From Asterionellopsis glacialis (taxonomy: Eukaryota; Bacillariophyta; Plagiogrammaphyceae; Rhaphoneidales; Asterionellopsidaceae), in the NCBI GenBank assembly GCA_014885115.2, contig WKLE02002936.1, positions 1 to 28,158 of the forward strand: a stretch of DNA of 28,158 nt, read 5' to 3'. Made by a program: the position numbers and the translations under genes. Below are positions 9,034 to 21,900 of the stretch, piece after piece; position 1 is the stretch's first letter; each line of letters opens with the position of its first letter. The notes beneath the pieces were generated by a model. The model worked only from the letters and a program-made list of their open reading frames with translations. It did no database searches and was not told where the DNA came from.

Positions 9034-9931
9034 AGAATTACACTGTGCAGGTAGTTAGTAGTGAGGTTGCGATTAGGACAGGGTTTTCTTTTCAATAGTT
9101 TTGCTTTTGAAAAGAGATAGAACAAAACAAAGCAAAACAAACGTTTGTTGGTGGCTTAAATTTTGTTCAAAGAATGGAATGTTGAAGAAGATTGGTTGGA
9201 TGGGCCACTGTCAAACTTAACCGTATTGAGAAACTAAAGCAATTAGTGAAACCTTGGATGAATATAAATATATAGGCAGATGTTAAATATTTACAAAACA
9301 AAGATACCTCGTGTATCTGGCACTTCTATGAATTTATATTGATAGCATCTCGAAGAAGTATATTTCTAGAAACAATACAAACCTTCACTAAACTATCTTG
9401 GATTATATTATTCTGTCGCGTAGAGCATCTACCCGTGAATGCTATAAAGCTAGTCTAAAGGTGGACATAAACTTAGGACCATCTCTTTGAAGATGTCTCA
9501 TTAGTACTTACAGTTCTGCGTTCTACGTTACTGTTTTAGTTGCAAATGCCCGCTGTGTTGGCTCGTGTCCACCTTTATTTTGACGGGGTAGTACTTGATA
9601 TGGAGTTGGAATTTATAGTCTTGCTTTGGCATGACAGCAGGACATAAGGCAAGTGACTGTTTTAATTTAATGCAATCTCATTCCGAAGTGTCATTTTGTG
9701 AAAAAACTGGCTTGCGTTGTATGCTCTTCGGTCATGGAAGCGTTTTTTCCGAAGTCTTATGAAAGTCATCTCGTACTGGAGGACACTACTTCTATGTGAA
9801 GCACCGGTATTGCATGAGTATGGAATTTACGGGATTGTTTAAAAGGCTCTCTCGTGAAATAATGAAGAACACCAGGAAGTTTATTTTCTTTTTGGTTTAT
9901 TTTAATTTAGTTGTATACAGTATTCTGTAGT
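9034..9931. other. Convergent intergenic region with a 12-base inverted repeat
   Basis: Nearly 900 bases separate bL33m from the phytoene desaturase stop, which is long for a convergent spacer here. It is AT-rich near 9240-9420 and contains a perfect inverted repeat (TAAAGGTGGACA at 9456-9467 and its complement at 9566-9577). I see no protein-coding gene and no tRNA-like fold that I can support. Confidence 0.45.
9456..9577. repeat. Perfect 12-base inverted repeat
   Basis: TAAAGGTGGACA (9456-9467) and TGTCCACCTTTA (9566-9577) are exact reverse complements 98 bases apart. The space between them also holds a small possible stem (CATCT...AGATG near 9481-9500). This could be a non-autonomous element remnant or a transcribed hairpin. 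No target-site duplication was identified. Confidence 0.4.
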
Positions 9932-12373
<2,442 letters not shown>

Positions 12374-13129
12374 ATGAACTCATTCCACGCAAAAGCATGT
12401 GCACTGATAGTGGCTTATCTCCTAGTTTCGGTGCATTCCTTTGCGGCCCAATCAGCAAACAAAATGGGGTCGGAACCCTTCGCATTAGTAAATCGACAAA
12501 GATCAACCTATCTAGAAGCAACCAATGACATAACACCTTCTGTTGGCGTTGAAGATGAATCATTCAGCGATAATGCACGACGAAAGTTATTCGTGCAAGC
12601 ATCTCTTTTTGCGTCTGCTTCTACTACTTTCCCATTGGCATCCTATGCTGCTGATTCCGAAGAATATCGTCGATCACAAAAAGATTTTGCCTATACATTT
12701 GTTCCGCCACCGGGATTTGAGACTACACAGAAACCAGTAAAGACACATTTGGATGAAATTAACTTTGTATCATCCAGTATGAAGGGCTATCAAATTGGTG
12801 TTACTGTTGATCCTGTTCGAATCAAAAGTTTAAAGGAATTTGGGACACCCGCAGAAGTTGCGGCTAGAGTTGTAACAGCTGAAGTGAATCGTGATGGTGT
12901 CTTTGATGTGACCTTAAAAGAAGATGCAATTGAAGATCCAGAGACCGGTGCATACGAAATCAATTACTTGAGCTCGGGGAAACGTGGAGAAAAGCACTTT
13001 GTGGCGTATGTAAATATCAGTAACGGCAAGCTCTACGTGTTGACAGGTCAAATAAAAGAAGAAAACTATGAGGAGAAGAAATCAGAACTATTAGCATCGG
13101 CACGATCCTTCAGGATTGTTTCTCCCTAA
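12374..13129 (+). CDS. PsbP-domain protein, thylakoid lumen
   Basis: This intronless gene encodes 251 residues. The leader has three parts. A signal peptide ends near S22 with F23 at the expected cleavage point of complex plastids. A Ser/Thr-bearing transit region follows. A third, twin-arginine type signal (R69-R70-K-L-F, hydrophobic stretch, S-Y-A at 90-92) then sends the protein to the thylakoid lumen. The mature part starts near residue 93 and carries PsbP features: F-V-P-P-P-G-F-E, V-K-T-H-L-D-E-I-N-F, V-T-V-D-P-V-R, F-G-T-P-A-E-V-A, Y-E-I-N-Y-L and a C-terminal S-A-R-S-F-R. PsbP supports the oxygen-evolving complex of photosystem II. PsbP-like and PsbP-domain relatives act in photosystem assembly or NDH. 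Which branch this belongs to cannot be told by eye; diatoms lack a classical plant PsbP role, so PsbP-like is safer. Confidence 0.85.
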   Translation: MNSFHAKACALIVAYLLVSVHSFAAQSANKMGSEPFALVNRQRSTYLEATNDITPSVGVEDESFSDNARRKLFVQASLFASASTTFPLASYAADSEEYRRSQKDFAYTFVPPPGFETTQKPVKTHLDEINFVSSSMKGYQIGVTVDPVRIKSLKEFGTPAEVAARVVTAEVNRDGVFDVTLKEDAIEDPETGAYEINYLSSGKRGEKHFVAYVNISNGKLYVLTGQIKEENYEEKKSELLASARSFRIVSP

Positions 13130-13337
13130 TGTGCTCGTATTCAATATATTGTTACACTTGACTCGCGTTGGTACTCGATCAAGTTTAAACGCACCAGGAA
13201 AAACTTAAGATAGACACTTCACTGCAACAAAAGCTGAGCAAGTAATGATACATATTATAATTTAAATTTATAGTTGCAAGCGAAATTTTCCGCAGTGCTC
13301 TGTCTATACTAGTATATTTCGAATGCTTCTTTCTCAT

Positions 13338-16214
13338 CTATGCACAGACAGTATCACAGCAGTCACAGGCAAAGATTGGTGAAGGGCACGGCGCAACAAG
13401 ATATTTCAAGACACCAGCATTTTTCTTGTCGCAAATTTCCGTCGGCATAGTTCCAGTGACACTGGTTTCTTTCAAATCCAGGTCGGACAAATACCTTAAT
13501 TGACCGAGTTCTGATGGAATAGTGCCACCTATTCCCATATTGATTCCCAATCTTAGAATCTTTAAGCCATTCATGTTTCCCCATTCTGTTGGAATACGAC
13601 TAGAAAGAAAATTACCAGAAAGATCGAGTTCTGATAATGACGTCAACTTTCCAAGTTCCGATGGGAGTTCACCCCCGAGTTGATTGTAAAAGGCGTGAAA
13701 CGATTGAAGTGATCCTATGTTTCCAAACTCGGTAGGAATCGAACCAGAAAGTATGTTATACGAGATATCCAATATTTTGAGGGTTGACAATTCACCAAGC
13801 TCTGAAGCTAGTTTTCCTGAAAACACATTTTCTGCAAGGTCGAGATGCGACAAATCTGGCAATTGTCCTAGTTCTGATGGAATCTCACCCGACAGAAGGT
13901 TAAACGCTATACAACCCAAAAGGAAGTAAATGACGGATTAGAAAACAAAAAGGTGAGCAAATATTAGGAGATAAACATGTTTCAGTACAACCTATGCAAA
14001 TTTTCCACAATACAGAATACTTACACAGCAGAAGACTATCTAGAGCATTCATTTGTCCAAATTCTGTCGGGATCAATCCTGTCAGGGTGTTTTGACTAGC
14101 AAAGAAATCGCCTAAATTTGTGAGACGTCCGAGCTCTGAAGGAAGAGGGTCTGAAAGTTGATTATAATCAAGCGAAATAGTCTCGAGATGACCTAAAGCT
14201 CCTATCTGTGAAGGAATTGAACCGGTGAGACTATTGTAGTTACCGAAAAAAAGTGTTAAAGATGTCAGCGATCCAATTTCAGTCGGTATGCTACCACTTA
14301 GGCCGGGTGGTTTATATTCTTGCCCGTCAAGGTCTAAATGTGTGAGTTGTGTTAGATTTGCAAGAAATTCTCCAGGAATTGTACCATGAAAGTCATGATA
14401 GAAAAAGGATAAATGTTGAAGATTAGTCAAGCCTCCAAGCTCCAGAGGGATTGTTCCTGTCAATGCATTGTAAGCTGTGTTTGTGGCATTCACAAGAAAG
14501 AGTGAGTAATAGTCTGTTGAATTTCAACGATTTTACTCATTTGTAGATGTAAAGGAAACGACTTACCGAAATCAAGGTATGTTAGTTTTTCCAACTTCCC
14601 TAACTCTGAGGGAACCGGTCCTGTGAGCGCGTTGTCTCCTGTTTCGATACGATTTCGGCAAAATTACATCATGAGTGGCATAAGGAAAAATATTTGATAA
14701 ATAAACATATCGAACGAGCAAAACAAAGAAGATGCATAGCTTGCCATGTGAACGTACCAAGGTTCATATGGTTGAGTGCCAACATGTTTCCGAACTCGGT
14801 GGGGATTTTTCCCTCTAGCCCTCCAAGATCGGACGGGATGCCTCCTGGTCCGTTATATTCTAAAATAATGAAGAGACAGCAAATGCATTTAGAGAAAAGA
14901 TAGGGGGAATGGATTTTGTAAGCTCTTGTTCAACTTACGTAGTTGAAGCCTTTCCAACCAGGCCATCTGTCCCATCTCAGATGGGAGTGTTCCTGTCAAC
15001 AAGTTAAATTCTTTTTTAAAAAAACAAAAGACGCATAGATTGTCAACAAATATGTACCATCAGAATGACTAATATACACAATAAAGAGACCATTTGATCA
15101 ATGCAAAAGGAGTCATCTTACCTAGTTCTAGACTTATCAGGTGTGTCAAATATCCAATTGATGGGTGCAAAGGTCCGGATAAATTGTTGTCACTCAGACG
15201 AAGGCTAACAACGTCATCAGCTATGCACTTGACACCATACCAGGTGCATTCAGAAGTCAAGGTATCCCAATCATTACTACTCAACCAATTCTGTCCGTCT
15301 GTACAACTATACAGATCAAGGAGTATGTCGATTTGAGCCATTTCAGACAGCGGTATTATAGTAGGAGAAGTTGTAGGTGTATAGGAAGGCTGTGACGTTG
15401 GTGATGTTGTAGGAGAAATGGTTGGTGACTTTGTGGGAGGTTTTGTCGGTGGAGTTGTTGGTTTTGAAGTAGGGGATTTTGTCGGTGGAATTGTCGGTTT
15501 TGAAGTGGGAGACTTGGTTGGTGACTTTGTCGGTGACTTTGTTGGAGACTTTGTTGGAGATGTTGTAGGTTCCCTTGTAGGTAAAGATGTAGGTTTTGAA
15601 GTTGGAGACGTAGTTGGTCTGAGTGTGGGTTTATTCGTTTGCAGTATGGTTGGTTTTGATGTAGGTGGAGAAGTATAAACAATAATACGCTGGTCTGGTT
15701 CAGTACAATCTTCATTCATGCAATTTACAGGAAGCTCACAGTAACCACCACAGTCTGCTCCACCATCATTCGGATCGCAATCATCAGTCGGGTCATCCAC
15801 ACATATGTATGGTTGAGGGCACTGAAAGCCAGCAAATCCACCACAGAATTGTGGCTGGCAACCACAGCCACATCTATCAATGTTGAAAGATACTGTTCCA
15901 CGGGAACACACCCAATCCATTTCAGCACATTCTACACCTGATCTTGCGACAAATTTAACATCGCATCCCTCTGGGCATGTCTGACCCATATACAAGGTAT
16001 TTCTTTTCCTTATGCCGCTAAAGGCACTGCCAAGCGAATCCCTGTGTTTTTTCATTTGACGATCTCGTCGTTTGGCAGAACTTTGACTTTGCCTTGAAAA
16101 CCTTCTGTCTGAGTGCATTTTAGATCCTATTTCGGCGACTCCCACAACACGAAGTCTTGCATCTGCAGCCGCGAGATAGATAACGATCACCAAGATCGAC
16201 ATCCGAAACATCAT
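13338..16214 (-). CDS. Secreted leucine-rich repeat protein with Cys-rich and Thr/Pro-rich stalk (LRR-1)
   Basis: Six exons: 15122-16214, 14939-15010, 14758-14859, 14567-14638, 14025-14474 and 13338-13906. All introns are in phase 1 with GT-AG ends (79-119 bases). The joined product is about 785 residues. Order: signal peptide (about 1-19); basic segment; Cys-rich module at 80-170 with 15 cysteines, including C-G-G-F-A-G-F-Q-C and D-D-C-D-P-N-D-G-G-A-D-C-G-G; a (S/T)-P-T-(K) repeat stalk at about 180-285; an LRR N-terminal cap (N-W-L-S-S-N-D-W, C-T-W-Y-G-V-K-C); about 17 plant-type LRRs (L-T-G-x-I-P-x-E-L-G); and a Cys tail, C-D-C-C. No transmembrane segment follows the signal peptide, so it is likely secreted or wall-bound. 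The stalk suggests heavy O-glycosylation. Adhesion or recognition is inference. It is a paralogue of the LRR gene at 18956-23042. Confidence 0.85.
15361..15675 (-). repeat. Coding microrepeat, P-T-K-S stalk of LRR-1
   Basis: Within exon 1 of the LRR gene, a 12-base unit coding for P-T-K-S and relatives (S-K-P-T, T-S-P-T) is repeated many times. It is cleanest at about 15505-15560, where P-T-K-S recurs four times in a row. Such tracts change length readily and their antisense strand gives long false frames rich in Val and Gly. Confidence 0.7.
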
Positions 16215-16599
16215 ATAAATTTCGGTTCAGCAGGCTGATTTTCACCAAAGGCTTCCTGGGAACGCAATAAAAAGTAATCTCCTTCGTCTTGATGCCGATC
16301 GTTTATCGTTTCCCAGATTTTTTCTGGGGGCATATTGTCTCCACCTGTCTTCGGCTACTTATTCCCCCCAATACCCATTTTTGATTTGTTAGATCTGTTT
16401 CGAACCAGCTGGGTATATCTTTCTCCTCGTTTTAAGCCCAACAAGAAAAAGTGTTGGGTGTATTACTGATTCGCTTTTTCAAAATTATTTATATCAAGCG
16501 GTACTATCACCCAAAGTACAGATGACAAAAAATATGATCCGGCTTCGGAATTTAACCCCCTACATCATCTACATATCTAGATGTCTTACCGTAAGGACC

Positions 16600-16627
16600 T
16601 ACCTGGTACCTGTACCAGGTACAGGTA
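16600..16627. repeat. Nested palindrome, TACCTGTACC-A-GGTACAGGTA
   Basis: Positions 16607-16627 form a perfect inverted repeat with 10-base arms around a single A. The recurrent TACCTGGTA motif starts at 16600 and overlaps the left arm. A smaller palindrome, CTTACCGTAAG, stands just upstream at 16585-16595. The DNA could extrude a cruciform, or its RNA could fold into a hairpin. Confidence 0.65.
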
Positions 16628-17250
16628 CATTTTACCAGTAGTCCCACCCGCAGCTTGTACACAGTACCTAGTAGTGGTCCAACCTCTACAAGTATTATAC
16701 TGTGTATGTAATAGCATAGTACCTGGTATGGTGGAGTAAATATCTTTTCTTGAGTGTCATTTTAAAATACACGTAGGATGAGCAATCGTATTTTCATAGG
16801 CACAACATAATAATATCACTTAGCCGACCAAAATCTTCAACTAGTTTTTTGTTCAGGAAGTCCTCTAGAGTTCCTAATTAATTAGATAAATCCCATCGCG
16901 AACAGATGCAGCGAAACCAGGGCTTGCTGGATGATATCCATAATAATAGTTTCTGAAAGTACCCCGGCGAGACGTGCAGAAAATCTCGACGCAGTGTTGG
17001 AATCATGGGCAATAAGCAGCTGACCTACTAGACTAGTCATAATAGTATTATGATGATTGAAGCATGCCTACTACTGTACAGTACCAGCTACACAAAGGCG
17101 ATTATATCGGCAAGGTGTACTGTATTTCCACTTAAATACCAACTTTTACAGTAGGGAATCTGAAAAACATATTGATGACGAAGCCCCAAGAACAGAAAGC
17201 TATGCAAAATGATGGAGCCAAAATTTGTATTCTTTTGTATTTATCTACTC

Positions 17251-17267
17251 GTACCTGGTACCAGTAC
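17251..17267. repeat. Palindromic TACCTGGTACCAGTAC motif
   Basis: GTACCTGGTACCAGTAC contains the perfect palindrome CTGGTACCAG at 17255-17264, the same core as at 8161-8170. It lies about 190 bases upstream of the CRAL-TRIO start codon. Confidence 0.6.
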
Positions 17268-17458
17268 AAAGGCTCGCAGGTCCAACCATAATATTTATGT
17301 CCTCTAGATTTACTCACACAGTTCACACACTACACGCTTGTGCTCCACGGAAGATAGACAACTTCAGGCGGGTAGTCTTTTTCCTATCGAAGGCGATCAC
17401 TGTCTGTTTTTAAGTAACTCACGTTTCCTACGCCATCAAGCTCATCAACAGAGCAGCC

Positions 17459-18581
17459 ATGGTTCAATCCTTTTCAACTCCAAAACTTGATGTTGAAAGG
17501 TTTCAAAAAGAACTAACTGATGAAACACGTGAAGCGGCGCAACGTGATATGTTGGGACAGAGTGAGACATCAGTCCAAGAGACACCATCATTTGTACAAG
17601 AATCATTTCAAAAATTAATAGAAGAACTTGATACAATTGAATCCAAGGAAGCCTACGAAACAGCTACCATGTTATGTCCGGAATATGTCAATGGGAAAAA
17701 ATTCCGACTCATGTTTTTGCGTGCAACACGTTTCAATATACCCGAAACAGCATCGAAAATTGTTGAGTATTGGGATGCCAAAGTCCATTTATTTGGTGCC
17801 GATCGTGCATTTCATAAACTTTCTATACATGATATGCACGATGAAGATCGTGTTGCCTTAGAACGTGGTGGTTTTCGTGCTCTTTCGGGGAGAGATGAGC
17901 ATGGCCGTGCAATTCTATTCTCTCATCGAAGGTATTGGGATCTACGGACTACCCATAGGAATAGTAATGTAGGTATACGCGAAATGCATGTTAACACAAA
18001 AAGATCTGGAGAAGGATAGAAAGAAAGCGATTTACATCATCAAATAAAACTCTGTGCTTCCATGCATATGGAATCATACCATGCCAGTCTTTTAACTCTA
18101 TTTTGCTTACTGTTTTATTTTTTCTTCTCTATTATATTAGGTTCGTTTACTTTGGTTAGTAGTACATGATCTTCTGGAAGATGAGGATGTTCAATGGAAT
18201 GGCATGCATTTTTTCATATCCAATGGTTTCAATACATTAATTGATCCAATGTCACATGATAGCAAACTAGATCGGTTACTACATAGATATGCAGGATGTT
18301 TGCCGATACATGTGCCAGGGTTTCATCACTTTATGGAATTTAGGACTTTGAAAATTCTTATAGATTCTATGTTCTTTGCTGTGGATAGTAGATTCAAAGA
18401 ACGGTATAAGGTGTATCCATTTCATACGGAAGATGAAAGAGAAGCCACAAAAGAAAAATTGGAATCATATGGTATTACTCTTGATTGTATCCCTGTGGAA
18501 CTTGGTGGTAATTTAGAGTTTGATCACACAGCATGGCTAATGGGAAGAGAAAATACTGTTACTCATGATGATGATTCATAA
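17459..18581 (+). CDS. CRAL-TRIO (SEC14-like) lipid-binding protein
   Basis: Two exons (17459-17968 and 18141-18581) encode about 316 residues. The intron (17969-18140) has donor GTAGGT and acceptor TATATTAG after a pyrimidine tract, and is in phase 0. An N-terminal helical part at about 70-110 (F-R-L-M-F-L-R-A-T-R-F-N-I-P-E-T-A) resembles CRAL-TRIO-N. The lipid-binding domain follows: D-E-H-G-R-A-I-L-F, D-L-L-E-D-E-D-V-Q-W-N-G-M, then C-L-P-I-H-V-P-G-F-H-H, and near the end I-P-V-E-L-G-G-N-L-E-F-D, the usual closing motif. Members carry small lipids such as phosphoinositides or tocopherol between membranes. There is no signal peptide, so a cytosolic protein is likely. The ligand cannot be told from sequence. 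It lies between the two LRR paralogues on the opposite strand. Confidence 0.85.
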
Positions 18582-18955
18582 AACTAAATGTACAAGCACA
18601 CTCTTATGGAGAGAGGGAGAAAGAGACAGATGCCCTTTTGTGCGTGACTTTCCACTTAAAACATATGTTGTATTCTTCCCGTCTGTTTTGTAGCTGATCT
18701 ATCATGTGCCTTCTATGATTAAATAGTTCACTCAAAAATTAAGAAAAGTATCACTAATTTAGCTAGTTAGCTAGCATGTTGTGTATAATTCTTCTAGTAA
18801 GAATAGTTTGAGGTTATATTTCAATTCGCCATCTAAAACTATCTAGCACTTTTTAAATTGAAATCCATGACAACAACACAAAGGAATATCATTGTTTACA
18901 GCGCATTTAACGCGTGTTAAAAGGTCAAGATGGGTATGCACCAATCTAATTTCCA
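18582..18955. other. Convergent intergenic spacer
   Basis: This 374-base, AT-rich spacer separates the CRAL-TRIO stop from the LRR-2 stop. It should hold both 3' UTRs. I see only short palindromic CTAG-rich sequence near 18758-18777 and no gene. Confidence 0.45.
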
Positions 18956-21900
18956 CTATGAGCAAACAGTAGTACAGCAGTCACAAGTAAAGCTTGGTGA
19001 AGGACATGGTGCAAGAAGAGATGTCAAGACACCAGCATTTTTCTTGTCGCAAACTTCGGTTGGCATCGTTCCAGTCACACTAGTTCCTTTCACTTCGAGT
19101 GAATTTAAATATCTTAATTGACCCAACTCTGATGGGATAGCTCCACTGATGTCTCCATTGTATCCCAGTACAACCGTTGATAGGCTATTCATAACTCCCA
19201 ATTCAGATGGTATATGACCAGATAAAAAATTATTGGAAAGATCAAGTTCCGACAAAAGTTTCAATCTTCCTAGTTCCGATGGGAGTCTACCGCTGAACTC
19301 ATTGTAAAAGGCGTGAAATACTTGAATGGATGCCATGTTTCCAAACTCAGTAGGAATCGTACCGCTAAACAAGTTTTCTGAGAGCTTCAAAACTTCCACG
19401 CTTGATAATTTTCCTAACTCTGAAGGTAGGTGTCCCGAAAGAACATTATTCGCCATGTCAATTTGGGACAAAGATGGCAAATTTCCTAGCTGTGATGGAA
19501 TCTCGCCCAACAATTGGTTATATACTATACACACAATGAAAGAAAAAATAAGAGGCAATTCACTTTTTAAGCACGACATTTGCAACAAGATGCAATTAAA
19601 ACAACAAAATGGCATACTTACAAAGTGAGAGATCACGTAATAAAGTCATTCGGCCAATTTCCGTTGGGATCGTCCCAGACAACAGGTTCTCAGTTGCATA
19701 GAAAGAAGTCAGTAAACTTAAATAGCCAATTTCCGAAGGAATCTGACCTTCGAGTAAATTGTAATCGAGGCTTAACATGACTAGGTTGGTTGCATTACCA
19801 ATATGTGAAGGAATGGGACCCGTAAAACTATTGTAGGTACCGAAGAAAGAATTCAAAGATGTCAACAATCCAATTTCAGTTGGTATCAAGCCATTAAAAC
19901 CACCGCGAATCGTTGCACCGCCATCGAGGTCTAGGTATGTGAGTTGAGTTAGTTTCGCCAGGACTGTCCCCGGTACTGTACCTGTTAAGGTGTGGTAATA
20001 GAGAGACAAATGTTGAAGATTGGACAAACTTTGAAGTTCATTTGGAATGTTCCCAACTAAGTTGGTATAGCCTGTGATTTTTGAAAAACAAGCATAATAT
20101 TTGGATGTTTTAGAAAAGAAATCAAGATCCTATTTGTTTTCCCTTCTTTACATACTTTTAAACTTACCGATGTCAAGATAGGTGAGCTGACTCAATTTCC
20201 CCAACTCTGAGGGAATTGTTTCGGTGAGAGGGTTGTCTCCTATTGACCATTCCAACGAAAGGGCAATACAAAGAGCAATAGATGACGATACCATTGGAAA
20301 TGAACAAGCGATTGTGAAAGTTGAGACAAAAAATATGTGATGTTCGATTTAAAAAGTACGGCCAACTACCGAATACAAGTCTCACCGAGATGCAGGTGCA
20401 GTAGTGCAACCATGTTGCCAAGTTCAGAGGGTATTTTCCCGCTGAGGTTGTTGTATGCTATAAAGCACAAAAATTAAAATGATGTTTTAGCCGGTACAAA
20501 TAGATAAGACAGGTAGAAAGAACTTCATTTTTTAACACTTACCAAGATTTAGCTCTTGTAAGGAAATCATATATCCCATTTCAGATGGGATCGTGCCCTG
20601 CAACATATTAAGGGCTGTGATATAAGCGTATGCAACCAAGTAAAAGTGAGCCAGAAATTTGATCACACATCATTATCAAATAATAAAATAAATTTGCTTA
20701 CCAAGGTTTAGATTTGTCAGTGCTAGAGCTCCGATATCTGTTGGTATTTCTCCTGACAAACTATTGTCCATGAGATTCACCCCAGTCACATCACCTGATG
20801 TACACCTGATACCAAACCAGATGCACTCGGCATCTAAAGTATTCCAAGTGTTTTTCCAAGTATTTCCATTTGTGCTATTGAACAAAGCAAGCAAAGCGTT
20901 ACTTTGAGAGATTTGCGGAACTGTTGGATGAAGAGTTGGTGAAGGTGTTGGGGGTACAGTCGGTGTAGGCGTCGGCTTCTCGGTGGGAAAGGCTGTTGGT
21001 ATTAGCGTAGGCAAATTTGTGGGCTTCAACGTTGGCTTCAATGTTGGCTTAAGCGTAGTAGGTGATATAGTCGGTGACTTGGTTGGGGGGTCCGTATCAG
21101 GCGATCCTGTAGGAGACGTTGTTGGTATTGCCGTAGGCAAACTTGTAGGCATCAATGTTGGTTTAAGCGTAGTAGGTGCTATAGTCGGTGACTTAGTAGG
21201 GGGGTCCGTACTAGGTGATCTTGTAGGAGACGCTGTTGGTATTGGCATAGGCAAATTTGTGGGCTTCAATGTTGGCTTAAGCGTTATTGGTGATATTGTC
21301 GGTGATTTGCTTTGAGGGTCCGTATTAGGTGATCTTGTAGGAGATGTTATCGTGGGTGCAGGTGTTGGCAAGTTCGTGGGCTTCAACGTTGGTTTGAGCG
21401 CAGTAGGTGCTATGGTTGGTGACCTGGTTGGGAGGTCCGTATTTGGTGTAGGAGACGTTGTTGGTACTGGCGTAGGTAAATTTGTATGCTTCAATGTTGG
21501 CTTGAGCGTAGTAGGTCCTATGGTCGGTGATCTGTTTGGGGGGTCCACACTAGGTGATTTTGTAGGAGACGCTGTTGGTATTGGCTTAGGCAAATTTGTG
21601 GGCTTCAATGTTGGCTTAAGCGTAGTCGGTGCTGTAGTTGGTGCCTTTGTTGGTGAATCCGTAGGCTTCAAACTTTGACTTGCTGTGGGATATAGAGTTG
21701 CGGGACTGGTTGTAGGGTCAATTGTCGTGGGTTGAGCTGTCAGGGCGATCGTTGGCTTTAAAGTCGGGAGCGATACTGTAGGAAGATTTTGTATACTTGG
21801 CTTTGTTGTTGGTCCGCTAAAAAGTGAGTCTGTTGGTTCTGAATATGGAGGTTTTGATGCAGGCGACCCGGTAGGATTCTTGGTTGGCTCCTTAGTTGCT

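Larger units (their letters stand above)
16215..17458. other. Divergent intergenic region with clustered palindromes
   Basis: This spacer of about 1.24 kb lies between the starts of LRR-1 and the CRAL-TRIO gene. It holds 5' flanks for both and three sites of the TACCTGGTA motif (16600-16627, 16719-16728, 17251-17267). I see no credible gene; a minus-strand frame near 17132-17326 has no family features. Confidence 0.5.

Noticed and set aside
15361..15675. CRISPR-like array
   Set aside because: The short regular repeats lie inside a coding frame with changing spacing and no unique spacers; the genome is eukaryotic.
15418..15678. Plus-strand frame of repeated V-G-D-F-V-G opposite the LRR-1 stalk
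   Set aside because: Antisense shadow of the P-T-K-S coding repeat, with no independent start context or family.
19596..20027. Separate LRR genes for each minus-strand open frame (13900-14493, 19596-20027 and others)
   Set aside because: Splice signals, constant phase 1 and the equal exon lengths in both paralogues show they are exons of two genes.
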